Positions 17,645 through 26,943 of a stretch of 43,957 bases of DNA are shown piece by piece (position 1 is the stretch's first letter; each line of letters opens with the position of its first letter). The position numbers and the translations under genes were made by a program. The DNA lies in NCBI GenBank assembly GCA_016188775.1, contig JACPHC010000009.1:1-43957 (forward strand). The letters are read 5' to 3'. The DNA is from Parcubacteria group bacterium. Its GTDB lineage: Bacteria > Patescibacteriota > Minisyncoccia > JACPHC01. Under the pieces are notes generated by a model, which searched no databases, was not told the DNA's origin, and saw nothing but the letters and a program-made list of their open reading frames with translations.

Positions 17645-18901
17645 ATGCGTCAATCTCAACTTTTTACCAAAATTTTAAAAGAGTCTCCCAAGGACGAAAT
17701 TTCGGCTAATGCTAAATTATTGGAGCGGGCCGGTTTTATTTTTAAAACCATGAGCGGCGTTTACGATTATTTGCCGCTGGGATGGCGCGTCCTTTCAAAA
17801 ATCAATCAAATTATCCGCGAAGAAATAAACGCGATTGGCGGACAGGAATTGCATCTTTCCGCTTTTCAATCAAAAGATTTGTGGGAAAAAACCGGCCGCT
17901 GGCAAACTCTGGCCGATATTATGTATCAATTTAAAGATCAATCCGGCCATGATGTCGGACTGGCCACCACCCACGAAGAAGCCGTCACCGATATTGCCAA
18001 ACGTTTTATTCGTTCTTATAAAGATTTGCCGGTTTTTGTCTATCAAATTCAAACTAAATTTCGGGACGAGCCCAGGGCTCGCTCCGGCCTTATCCGGGGC
18101 AAAGAATTTTTAATGAAAGATCTTTACAGCTTTCATCAAGATGAAAAAGATTTAGATTTATTTTATAAAAAAGTGGTCAAGGCTTACCTGAAAATTTTTA
18201 AACGCCTGGGTCTTTCAATATTCGTTACCGAAGCTTCCGGGGGCATTTTTTCCAAAGAGCCGTCTCACGAGTTTCAAGCTTTAACTTTGTCCGGCGAAGA
18301 TACGATATTTTATTGTCAAAAATGCCAATACGCCCAGAATCGGGAAATAGCGACTATGAAAGAAGGCGGGCAATGCCCAAAATGCTCCGGAAAAGTTTTT
18401 CAGTCCCGAGCCATTGAAGTCGGCAATATTTTTAAATTAGGAACTAGATTTTCCGAAGCGATTGGATTAAATTTTATTTCCAAAGACGGCCAGGCGCGTC
18501 CGGCGATTATGGGAAGCTACGGCATTGGCCCGGGTCGGGCGATGGGAACAATCGTCGAAGTCTCAAGCGATGAGCGCGGAATTATTTGGCCCGAGTCAGT
18601 CGCGCCTTACGGCATTCATTTAATTTTTCTTTTTCGGGAAAGCGTGAAAAAAACGCGACTGAAAAAATTAGCGGAAAAAATTTATCAGGATTTACAAAAG
18701 AAAAATATCGAGGTATTGTATGATGATCGAGAAGATAAATCAGCCGGTGAAAAATTCGCTGACGCGGATTTAATCGGCGCGCCGTTAAGAATCGTAGTTT
18801 CGGATAAAACAATGGCCAAAGACAGCGTTGAGATTAAAAAGAGAAACAGCAAGAAAATAGAAGTTGTAAAAATATCAAGATTTAATCAAATTAAAAAATA
18901 A
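17645..18901 (+). CDS. proS: Prolyl-tRNA synthetase (short form without INS editing domain)
   Basis: RAGFIFKTMSGVYDYLPLGWRVLSKINQIIREEINAIGGQE...FRDEPRARSGLIRGKEFLMKDLYSFH; CQKC...CPKC ribbon in place of INS. Confidence 0.93.
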   Translation: MRQSQLFTKILKESPKDEISANAKLLERAGFIFKTMSGVYDYLPLGWRVLSKINQIIREEINAIGGQELHLSAFQSKDLWEKTGRWQTLADIMYQFKDQSGHDVGLATTHEEAVTDIAKRFIRSYKDLPVFVYQIQTKFRDEPRARSGLIRGKEFLMKDLYSFHQDEKDLDLFYKKVVKAYLKIFKRLGLSIFVTEASGGIFSKEPSHEFQALTLSGEDTIFYCQKCQYAQNREIATMKEGGQCPKCSGKVFQSRAIEVGNIFKLGTRFSEAIGLNFISKDGQARPAIMGSYGIGPGRAMGTIVEVSSDERGIIWPESVAPYGIHLIFLFRESVKKTRLKKLAEKIYQDLQKKNIEVLYDDREDKSAGEKFADADLIGAPLRIVVSDKTMAKDSVEIKKRNSKKIEVVKISRFNQIKK

Positions 18902-18917
18902 AAAAAGTTGTTATATT

Positions 18918-18990
18918 GTTATTGCGAGCGCAGCGAAGCAATCTCAATAGAATCAAGGGATTGCTTCGTCGCTTCGTTCCTCGCAATGAC
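18918..18990. repeat. GTTATTGCGAGCGCAGCGAAGCAATCTC...TCGCAATGAC palindromic repeat (family D, copy 2)
   Basis: Same terminal sequences as 17516-17606. Confidence 0.85.
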
Positions 18991-19031
18991 GCCCCATTTG
19001 TTTCGTTTGCATTAATTCATAACAATGAAAA

Positions 19032-20084
19032 ATGTTGAATCGACTTTTTAAAATTTTTCCCAAAGATATCGGCATTGATTTAGGAACGGCCAATACTTTG
19101 GTTTATGTTAAAGGACGAGGGATTGTCATCAACGAGCCTTCGGTGGTGGCTATTAATCAAAAAACCGGCCAAGTTTTGGCCATTGGCAGTGAAGCGAAAA
19201 AAATGGTTGGCCGCACTCCCGCTCATATCGTGGCCGAGCGGCCCCTGGTCGCCGGAGTTATTTCCGATTTTGACGTCACCGAACAGATGCTTCGTTATCT
19301 GATTGATAAGGTTCATAAACAGACTTTTATCGTTTTTCCGCGTCCGCGCGTCGTTATCGGCATTCCTTCCGGAGTCACTGAAGTTGAAAAAAGAGCGGTG
19401 GAAGACGCGGCCAGAAATGCCGGAGCGGTTGAGGTTTATTTGATTGAGGAACCAATGGCCGCGGCTATCGGCATCAGATTGCCGGTTAATGAAGCGTGTG
19501 GCAATATGGTTGTTGATGTTGGCGGTGGAACTTGCGAGGTGGCGGTAATATCGCTTGGCGGAATAGTGGCTTCCCGAAGTTTGAGAATCGCCGGAGATAA
19601 ATTTAATCAGGATATCGTTCGATTTGCCAGAGACGAATATAAATTGTTTATTGGCGAGAAAACAGCCGAAGACATTAAAATCGCCATCGGCTCTATCCAT
19701 CCGGCCGAAGAAAACTTGACGCATAAAATGAGGGGTCGAGATTTGGTTACCGGTCTTCCTCGGGAGGTTGAAATTAATTCTCACGAAATCAGGCGAGCCC
19801 TTTTTCCTTCCATTAATATTTTAGTTAATGCCATTAAAATGACCATTGAGGAGACGCCGCCGGAATTAGTCGCCGACATTATGCAGAGAGGCATTTATAT
19901 AGTTGGCGGCGGTTCGCTTCTTCGCGGATTTTATCGCTTGGTGGCTGAAGAAACCCAGATGCCGACTCATTTAGTGGATGATCCTTTGACGGCCGTTGTT
20001 CGGGGGACCGGCGTGGTGCTTGAAGATATTGATTCTTTAAAACAAGTTTTAGTTTCAACTCAATATGAAGAGGTCCCGCGTTAA
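19032..20084 (+). CDS. mreB: Rod shape-determining protein MreB (paralogue 2)
   Basis: DIGIDLGTANTLVYVKGRGIVINEPSVVAIN...VVDVGGGTCEVAVISLGGIV; followed by mreC-mreD-mrdA. Confidence 0.95.
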   Translation: MLNRLFKIFPKDIGIDLGTANTLVYVKGRGIVINEPSVVAINQKTGQVLAIGSEAKKMVGRTPAHIVAERPLVAGVISDFDVTEQMLRYLIDKVHKQTFIVFPRPRVVIGIPSGVTEVEKRAVEDAARNAGAVEVYLIEEPMAAAIGIRLPVNEACGNMVVDVGGGTCEVAVISLGGIVASRSLRIAGDKFNQDIVRFARDEYKLFIGEKTAEDIKIAIGSIHPAEENLTHKMRGRDLVTGLPREVEINSHEIRRALFPSINILVNAIKMTIEETPPELVADIMQRGIYIVGGGSLLRGFYRLVAEETQMPTHLVDDPLTAVVRGTGVVLEDIDSLKQVLVSTQYEEVPR

Positions 20085-20820
20085 ATTTTCGCCTTTAAAA
20101 ATTTTTGTAATTTTGGCGGTTTTTGCCGCTATTATTTTTTGGGGCAATTTTAAAAAAAGCGATTTTTTTAAAAATTTTATCATTCGATTAGTCTCTTATC
20201 CGATTGGTAAAATTGAAAAGCGGAAAAACTCTTCCACTAAAAAAATAACGGAAAAAGATATTATGAGTTTGGAGACGAAAATTAAGGAATTAGAACGAGA
20301 AAATGATAATTTGAAAAATTTATTGACGCTGGACAAGAAAGAAAATAAAAATCGATTTCTGCCGGCCAATTTTGTTTTAAAATTGGGACCGGAGAACGGA
20401 GCGATGATTATTATTAACGTCGGATCCAAAGAAGGCGTGGCCGAAAAAGACGCGGTCATGCAAGAAGGAAAATTTCTTGTCGGGAGAGTAGTAAAAGTCT
20501 GGCCGGATTTTTCAAGAGTTCGTTTAATCACCGACCCCGATGAAGTAATCGCCGTTCGGACTTTAAATTCAAAGATTCCCGGTACTTTGAGCGGCAGTTT
20601 CGGCTTGATCTTGAAAATGGAATTTTTATCCGATTCCAATCCCGAGAATAATGAAATTATTTTAACCTCCGGCGAAGACGGCTATGAGGCTGGTCTAATA
20701 GCGGGGAGAATTTCTCGAGTCAGGATTAAAGAGGGCGAGTCTATAAAAGAAGCGATAATTGAGCCGGCCTTTTCCGATTTTGACGAGCTGGCCGTTATCT
20801 TTAATCCGATAAAGCAATGA
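20065..20820 (+). CDS. mreC: Rod shape-determining protein MreC
   Basis: TM, coiled coil, then VGSKEGVAEKDAVMQEGKFLVGRVVKVWPDFSRVRLITDPDEVIAVR...GEDGYEAGLIAGRI. Confidence 0.88.
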   Translation: MKRSRVKFSPLKIFVILAVFAAIIFWGNFKKSDFFKNFIIRLVSYPIGKIEKRKNSSTKKITEKDIMSLETKIKELERENDNLKNLLTLDKKENKNRFLPANFVLKLGPENGAMIIINVGSKEGVAEKDAVMQEGKFLVGRVVKVWPDFSRVRLITDPDEVIAVRTLNSKIPGTLSGSFGLILKMEFLSDSNPENNEIILTSGEDGYEAGLIAGRISRVRIKEGESIKEAIIEPAFSDFDELAVIFNPIKQ

Positions 20821-21275
20821 GATTTTTTTTATTATCAATTTTTATTTTAATGTTTATTTTATTGGATTTTATTTTACTGGCGCTTAATTTTCCTTGGCCT
20901 GTTTATTTTGGACTGGCTTTTATTTCCGCCGCCGCTTTTTTTTTCGCGGTCAAAGAAATTTTACCCGCCTCGCTTTTAGGCGGTTTGATTTTTGACAGTC
21001 TTTCAGTCCGTTATTTCGGCTTTTATCTTTTAATTTTTTCTTTAATTGTGTTTTTAGCCGATTGGTTAAAGCCTCGTTTAACGCCGGAGGCCAAAAAATA
21101 TTTCGTTGTTTTTTTTACTCTTTCAGCCTTGTCCGTAATCTATTTTTTTTATTTCATTTTTCATCGGGATAATTTTATCCACCCGTCGTTTTTCATTTTT
21201 CTCGTTTTATTAAACGGTTTTGTTTCTTTTATTTTTGCCGTTATTTTAAAAAATGCTTGGTTTAAAAAAATATAA
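20817..21275 (+). CDS. mreD: MreD-like membrane protein
   Basis: Multi-TM protein between mreC and PBP2. Confidence 0.65.
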   Translation: MRFFLLSIFILMFILLDFILLALNFPWPVYFGLAFISAAAFFFAVKEILPASLLGGLIFDSLSVRYFGFYLLIFSLIVFLADWLKPRLTPEAKKYFVVFFTLSALSVIYFFYFIFHRDNFIHPSFFIFLVLLNGFVSFIFAVILKNAWFKKI

Positions 21276-23184
21276 ATACAAAATTAATTTAAAAGATCGT
21301 CAGATGATTGAGCCAGACGAAATTTTTTTGGATTCAAAAAATCCTATGGGTTTTTCCAAAGAAACACTGGAAGGCGTTTTAGAATTTCCGATTAAGAGCC
21401 GTTATTTTTTTATTGAATTTGCCGTTGGAATTTTGATTTTGACTATTTTCGCTGCCCGTCTTTTTTTTCTTTCAATAATCAAAGGGGAGTATTTTTGGAA
21501 AATTTCAGAGTCTAACCATAGTTCCCGCGAACTGATCGCGCCGGAAAGGGGCATTATTTACGATCGCGATTTTGAGCTTTTAGTCGCCAACGTTCCTCGT
21601 TTTAGTTTGATTTTGAAAAATGGCGCTATGTTAGACGATGAAGAGATTTTGGATTTAGCTAAAAAACTTTCTCCGTTGATTCAGGCCGATGTCGCGGAAA
21701 TTTCCGATATTTTTAAAGAAGCGATAGCCGGCCTGGCCAGTCAAAAGAGCGATATTGTAATTTTTCCTAACGTTGACCCTGAAAAGGCCCTGATTTTAAA
21801 AAGCGTTTTGGAAAAAGACGGCCAATTAACATTGGCAAGTCAAAAAGGAAGAAATTATATTGACGGGGAAATTTTTAGCCATATTATCGGATATTTGGGG
21901 AAAATAGGACGGGAATTGGCGGATAAAAACGATTATTCTTATAATGATCTGATTGGGAAGGCCGGCCTGGAATTATTATTTGAGCCCTTGCTGCGCGGTC
22001 GAGCCGGCGAATTAAAAAGAGAATTCGATGCCAGAGGAAATTTGGTGGCTGAAAGAATAGTTAAACAGCCTTTTAATGGGCAAAATTTGGTTTTATCAAT
22101 CAATGCCGGTCTTCAAAGGAAGATGAAAGAATCGTTGGCGGCGAGATTAGAAAGAAGGGGATCTCGGGCCGGCGCGGCAGTTGCCATGGATCCGAGAAAT
22201 GGTGAAATTCTTGGCCTGGTCAGCCTTCCCGGCTTTGATAATAATCTTTTTCTCAAAACATCGAGCAAAGATCTTAAAAAAATTTTGTCAGATTCTCAAA
22301 AACCTCTTTTCAATCGGGCGGTGGCCGGCGAATATCCGCCCGGTTCAACGATCAAACCGTTGATGGCCACGGCCGCTTTGGAAGAAAAAATTATTGATCC
22401 GGCATTTCAGGTATTCGATCCCGGTTATATCAGCGTCCCCAGCCTATACGACGCCAGTATTATTTATACTTTTAAAGATTGGAAATATTTTGGCAATGTT
22501 AATATGAAACGCGCTATTGCCGAATCCGCTAATGTTTATTTTTATACTATCGGCGGCGGCTACGAAGGGTTTAAGGGATTGGGAATTGAAAAAATAAAAA
22601 CCTATTTTAAAAAATTCGGTTTAGGAAATTTGTTTGGCATTGATTTGAACGGCGAGAAATCGGGATTGGTGCCTGATCCGGATTGGAAATTAAACGTGAA
22701 GAAAGAGCTTTGGTTTATTGGCGATACCTATAACGTTTCGATCGGTCAGGGAGATTTACGGGTGACTCCTTTGCAGTTGGCTTCCGCTTACGCCGCGCTC
22801 GCCAACGGCGGCAAGCTTTTTAAACCAAGGATTTTACGGGAGATCGTGGATGGCGATAAAAATATTATTCAGAAATTTGAGCCGGAGATATTGAACGAAT
22901 CAATCGCCAGTTCTGAAAATATTGAAACGGTCAGGGAAGGAATGCGTGAGACCGTCCGGTCGGGATCGGCCACCTCGCTCTACAGTCTGCCGGTCCAAGT
23001 GGCCGGAAAAACCGGCACGGCTCAATTTGGCAACGGAAAAAAACACGCGTGGTTCGGCAGTTTCGCTCCTTATCAAAATCCCGAAATCGTCCTTATTGTT
23101 TTGGTCGAAGAAGGCGAGGGCGGCTCGGTGGACGCGGTGCCGGTAGCCAAAGATATTTTAACGTGGTATTTTTCAAAAAAGTAA
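21253..23184 (+). CDS. mrdA: Penicillin-binding protein 2 (transpeptidase)
   Basis: PERGIIYDRDFELLVANVP; PPGSTIKP (SxxK), SAN, KTGTAQ motifs. Confidence 0.93.
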   Translation: MLGLKKYKYKINLKDRQMIEPDEIFLDSKNPMGFSKETLEGVLEFPIKSRYFFIEFAVGILILTIFAARLFFLSIIKGEYFWKISESNHSSRELIAPERGIIYDRDFELLVANVPRFSLILKNGAMLDDEEILDLAKKLSPLIQADVAEISDIFKEAIAGLASQKSDIVIFPNVDPEKALILKSVLEKDGQLTLASQKGRNYIDGEIFSHIIGYLGKIGRELADKNDYSYNDLIGKAGLELLFEPLLRGRAGELKREFDARGNLVAERIVKQPFNGQNLVLSINAGLQRKMKESLAARLERRGSRAGAAVAMDPRNGEILGLVSLPGFDNNLFLKTSSKDLKKILSDSQKPLFNRAVAGEYPPGSTIKPLMATAALEEKIIDPAFQVFDPGYISVPSLYDASIIYTFKDWKYFGNVNMKRAIAESANVYFYTIGGGYEGFKGLGIEKIKTYFKKFGLGNLFGIDLNGEKSGLVPDPDWKLNVKKELWFIGDTYNVSIGQGDLRVTPLQLASAYAALANGGKLFKPRILREIVDGDKNIIQKFEPEILNESIASSENIETVREGMRETVRSGSATSLYSLPVQVAGKTGTAQFGNGKKHAWFGSFAPYQNPEIVLIVLVEEGEGGSVDAVPVAKDILTWYFSKK

Positions 23185-23245
23185 TTTACTATTATAATTA
23201 ATTAACCCGCTGAAATTTTAATAAAAAATTAGGCGGATAAAAAAT

Positions 23246-23707
23246 ATGACAAAACAAGAATATATTTCGGAAGAGGGTTTGGAAAAATTAAAAAAAGAGC
23301 TTCACGAGCTCAAGACCGCCAAGCGGCAGGAAATCGCTCAACGCTTGGAAGAGGCCAAGGCCTTGGGCGATCTTTCCGAAAACGCCGAATATATGGAGGC
23401 GAAAGAGACCCAAGCTTTTAATGAGGCCAAAATCGCCGAACTGGAAGAATTGATTAGAAACGCCGTGATTATAGAAGCGAATCATAAAAAAGGAATCGTG
23501 GATTTAGGATCCGAGGTTGAAGTTAAAAGCGATCACGGAAAAGAAGTTTTTACCGTTGTCGGCTCCGAAGAAGCGGATCCCGATCATGGTTTGATTTCCA
23601 ACGAGTCGCCTTTAGGCAAATCGTTTTTGGGCCGAAAATCCGGCGAGGTGATTGAAATTAAAACTCCGGCCGGAATTACGAAATATAAAATTATTTCTAT
23701 CGGATAA
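23246..23707 (+). CDS. greA: Transcription elongation factor GreA
   Basis: YISEEGLEKLKKELHELKTAKRQEIAQRLEEAKALGDLSENAEYMEAKETQAFNEAKIAELE. Confidence 0.95.
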   Translation: MTKQEYISEEGLEKLKKELHELKTAKRQEIAQRLEEAKALGDLSENAEYMEAKETQAFNEAKIAELEELIRNAVIIEANHKKGIVDLGSEVEVKSDHGKEVFTVVGSEEADPDHGLISNESPLGKSFLGRKSGEVIEIKTPAGITKYKIISIG

Positions 23708-23710
23708 AAT

Positions 23711-25168
23711 ATGTCCGAAACTCAAATCAAGCAAGCCAGAATCAATAAACTAAACGCGATTAAAAAAGCGGGTATTAACGCTTATCCGTCAGATTCCCAA
23801 CGAACGCGCGCTATTGGCGATGTCTTGAAAGATTTTGATAAATTAGCCGAATCCGGAAGAAAGATTTTTTTAGTCGGCCGAATCAGAACCATTCGGGAAC
23901 ACGGCGGATCGACATTTTTTCATTTTGAAGACGAATCCGGCCGGATGCAGGCTTATTTAAAAAGAGATGAAATTGGCTCAAAAGATTATCAGTCTTTTTT
24001 GGATAATTTTGACATCGGCGATTTTATCGAAGCCAAGGGTTCGTTTTTCAAAACTAAAAAAGGAGAAAAAACAATTTTGATTTCCAGTTTTCGGATTTTG
24101 GCGAAAACTTTGGAGCCTTTGCCGGATAAATGGCACGGGCTTCAAGACATTGAAGAGCGGTTTCGCAAAAGATACCTTGATCTTTTAATGAATTCGGAGA
24201 TGAGAATGAAATTTAATTTAAGATCGAAAATTATCGACAGTTTGAGAGATTTTTTAAAAAAGGAAAAATTTTTGGAAGTGGAAACGCCGATGCTTCATCC
24301 GATTCCCGGCGGAGCTTTGGCCAAACCCTTTAAAACTCATCATAACGCTCTCGATGCTGATTTTTATCTTCGAATAGCTCCGGAACTTTATTTAAAAAGA
24401 TTAATTGTCGGCGGCTATGAGCGAGTTTTTGAAATTGGCCGCAACTTTCGGAACGAAGGCATGGATTCAACTCATAATCCGGAATTTACAATGCTGGAGC
24501 TTTACCGCGCTTATACCGATTATAAAGAGCTGATGAAATTTACTCGCCGGATGATTCTTTTCTCGTTAAAGAAAGTTTTAGATAAGACCGAAATCGGTTA
24601 TCAGGGAAAAACTATTGATTTTTTCGGTCCCTGGTCGACGCTTGATTACGGCAAATTGCTGGAAAAATATAATATTTCCTTGAAAGATTCTAAAGACGAA
24701 CTTATCAGCGCCGGCAAAAGACTCGGCGTGAATATTGAACCGAATCAGGACAAGTGGCATATTTTAGATGATATTTTTAAGAAAGCGATTCGTCCGGAAT
24801 TTATCCAGCCGACTTTTGTCATTAATCATCCGATTGAGATTTCTCCATTGGCTAAAAAATTATCAAAAGACGAATCCAGGACCGAGCGTTTTCAATTTTT
24901 CGTCGGCGGAATGGAATTAATTAATGGATTTTCCGAATTAAACGATCCGATTGATCAAAAAGCGCGTTTTCAGGAACAGGAAAAAACGAAAGAGGGAGGC
25001 AAGGAGGAAAGTCATCGCTATGACGCGGATTTTGTCGAAGCGCTGGAGCACGGTTTGCCGCCGACCGCCGGTCTGGGTTTGGGGCTTGACCGTTTTGCCG
25101 CTCTTTTGACCGATTCCCATTCAATTAAAGAAATTATTTTATTTCCAACCCTTAGGCCTAAAAAATAA
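23711..25168 (+). CDS. lysS: Lysyl-tRNA synthetase (class II)
   Basis: RYLDLLMN...LEVETPMLHPIPGGALAKPFKTHHNALDADFYLRIAPELYLKRLIVGGYERVFEIGRNFRNEGMDSTHNPEFTMLE. Confidence 0.95.
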   Translation: MSETQIKQARINKLNAIKKAGINAYPSDSQRTRAIGDVLKDFDKLAESGRKIFLVGRIRTIREHGGSTFFHFEDESGRMQAYLKRDEIGSKDYQSFLDNFDIGDFIEAKGSFFKTKKGEKTILISSFRILAKTLEPLPDKWHGLQDIEERFRKRYLDLLMNSEMRMKFNLRSKIIDSLRDFLKKEKFLEVETPMLHPIPGGALAKPFKTHHNALDADFYLRIAPELYLKRLIVGGYERVFEIGRNFRNEGMDSTHNPEFTMLELYRAYTDYKELMKFTRRMILFSLKKVLDKTEIGYQGKTIDFFGPWSTLDYGKLLEKYNISLKDSKDELISAGKRLGVNIEPNQDKWHILDDIFKKAIRPEFIQPTFVINHPIEISPLAKKLSKDESRTERFQFFVGGMELINGFSELNDPIDQKARFQEQEKTKEGGKEESHRYDADFVEALEHGLPPTAGLGLGLDRFAALLTDSHSIKEIILFPTLRPKK

Positions 25169-25171
25169 TTT

Positions 25172-26413
25172 ATGTTAGACATTAAATTTATCCGTGAAAA
25201 TCCGGAAAAAGTTAAAGAAGGCGTCGCTAAAAAGCGGGCCAATATTGATATTGACGAACTTTTGAAATTAGACAAAGAACATCGAGATTTGATTTTTAAA
25301 ATTGATTCTTTAAGGGCCGAGCAAAACCGGTTGAGCCAAAAAGCGCCGAATGAGGAAGAAAGAAAACACCTTTTGAATATTAAAAAAGAAATTGAATCGC
25401 TTGGCCAAGATTTAAAAATTGAAGAGGAGAAATTAAATAATTTTTTGCGGCAAATTCCGAATTTGCCTTTATTCGAGACGCCGGAAGGCGGGCCTGACGA
25501 TTTTGTCGTGTTGCGCGAAGTCGGCGAAAAACCGGCCATTGAAAAGCCGAAAGATTACATTGAAATTGCCCAAAATTTGGATTTGATTGACACTGAAAGA
25601 GCGACTAAGGTTTCCGGCTCCAGATTCGGCTACATAAAAAACGAAGCCGCTCTTTTGGAGATTGCCTTGATTCAATTTATTTTTGAGGCGGTTCGTCAAG
25701 AAAATTTTATTCCGATTATTCCGCCGGTCCTGATTAATAAAAAATCAATGCAAGGAATGGGATATTTGGATCGAGGCGGGGAAGAAGTGTACCATCTTGA
25801 AAAAGACGACCTTTATTTGGTCGGCACTTCCGAACAATCAATCGGCCCCATGCATCAGGATGAAATTTTTGACGAAAAAGATTTGCCTAAACGTTACGTT
25901 TCTTTTTCCAGCTGTTTTCGGCGGGAAGCCGGTTCGTACGGAAAAGACGTTCGGGGAATTTTGCGATCGCATCAGTTTGATAAAGTGGAGATGTTTAGTT
26001 TTACGAGACCGGCCGATTCGATAAAAGAGCATAATTTATTTTTATCTTTGGAAGAAAAATTAATGCGGGAGTTGGGTATTCCTTACAGGGTTTTAAAAAT
26101 CGCGGCTGGCGATTTGGGGGATCCGGCCGCGGCTAAATATGATATCGAGGCCTGGCTGCCCGGGCAAAATCAGTATCGGGAAACCCATTCAACTTCCAAC
26201 ACGACCGATTTTCAGGCCCGCCGGCTCAATATTAAATATCGAAATTCCATCACTCAAAAAACCGAATTTGTCCATATGATCAACGGGACGGCTTTTGCCA
26301 TCGGCCGCGCCATTATCGCTATTTTGGAAAATTATCAAACAAAAACCGGCAGCGTGATCGTGCCGGAAGTTTTGAGAAAATATTTGGGATTTTCGGAGAT
26401 TAAACGGGATTAA
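25172..26413 (+). CDS. serS: Seryl-tRNA synthetase
   Basis: MLDIKFIRENPEKVKEGVAKK...TSEQSIGPMHQDEIF...SSCFRREAGSYGKDVRGILRSHQFDKVEMF. Confidence 0.95.
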   Translation: MLDIKFIRENPEKVKEGVAKKRANIDIDELLKLDKEHRDLIFKIDSLRAEQNRLSQKAPNEEERKHLLNIKKEIESLGQDLKIEEEKLNNFLRQIPNLPLFETPEGGPDDFVVLREVGEKPAIEKPKDYIEIAQNLDLIDTERATKVSGSRFGYIKNEAALLEIALIQFIFEAVRQENFIPIIPPVLINKKSMQGMGYLDRGGEEVYHLEKDDLYLVGTSEQSIGPMHQDEIFDEKDLPKRYVSFSSCFRREAGSYGKDVRGILRSHQFDKVEMFSFTRPADSIKEHNLFLSLEEKLMRELGIPYRVLKIAAGDLGDPAAAKYDIEAWLPGQNQYRETHSTSNTTDFQARRLNIKYRNSITQKTEFVHMINGTAFAIGRAIIAILENYQTKTGSVIVPEVLRKYLGFSEIKRD

Positions 26414-26559
26414 TTTTTTGGTTTAATTACCCAATCAATTATTTCCATCATTATCCAGATAATTCCCGCGACAATCGCGAGGCCTAAAAATATTTCAATC
26501 AGAACGCCAAAAGATTGGGTTCGAGGAGTATGCAGAATAAAATTTATTTTTTGAAACAT
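26410..26559 (-). CDS. Small single-TM hypothetical protein (49 aa)
   Basis: MFQKINFILHTPRTQSFGVLIEIFLGLAIVAGIIWIMMEIIDWVIKPKN; overlaps serS stop convergently. Confidence 0.45.
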   Translation of the reverse strand: MFQKINFILHTPRTQSFGVLIEIFLGLAIVAGIIWIMMEIIDWVIKPKN

Positions 26560-26589
26560 TTCCCTTCCTTATTTTTTTACCCGCTCAGC

Positions 26590-26841
26590 TCAGTAAAGAA
26601 CTGTTCTTACCATTAAATAGCAAGACCAATAAGCGCCAGCCACGAATAAAAGCTTGTGATTGTAAGACGGCAATAATGGCCAAAGAACCGACAATAGTAT
26701 TGTTAGAAGGGTAAATATCGCGATTATTGTGAATAGGCTCAGTTGACTTAGTCGGTCTTTTTTTATATAGGATTTTTTAGCCAGTTTCCACCAAAAATAT
26801 TTTGCTGCTAAAATAGCAACGATCAGCGCGACTTTAATCAT
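26590..26841 (-). CDS. Small multi-TM hypothetical membrane protein (83 aa)
   Basis: MIKVALIVAILAAKYFWWKLAKKSYIKKDRLSQLSLFTIIAIFTLLTILLSVLWPLL... Confidence 0.55.
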   Translation of the reverse strand: MIKVALIVAILAAKYFWWKLAKKSYIKKDRLSQLSLFTIIAIFTLLTILLSVLWPLLPSYNHKLLFVAGAYWSCYLMVRTVLY

Positions 26842-26887
26842 TTTTTCCCTCTCTTTAATATAATTTTACTTATTTTTAAAGTTCTAT

Positions 26888-26922
26888 AGATCTTTTGTAA
26901 AAAATTATTTTACAAAAGATCT
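26888..26922. promoter_or_regulatory. Perfect 15-bp inverted repeat AGATCTTTTGTAAAA-AATTA-TTTTACAAAAGATCT upstream of alr
   Basis: Direct inverted repeat in the divergent intergenic region. Confidence 0.6.
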
Positions 26923-26943
26923 CAATTTAAATATTTGATATTT

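Noticed and set aside
20817-21275. Considered calling this ORF a novel membrane protein
   Set aside because: Position between mreC and mrdA and multi-TM profile fit MreD.
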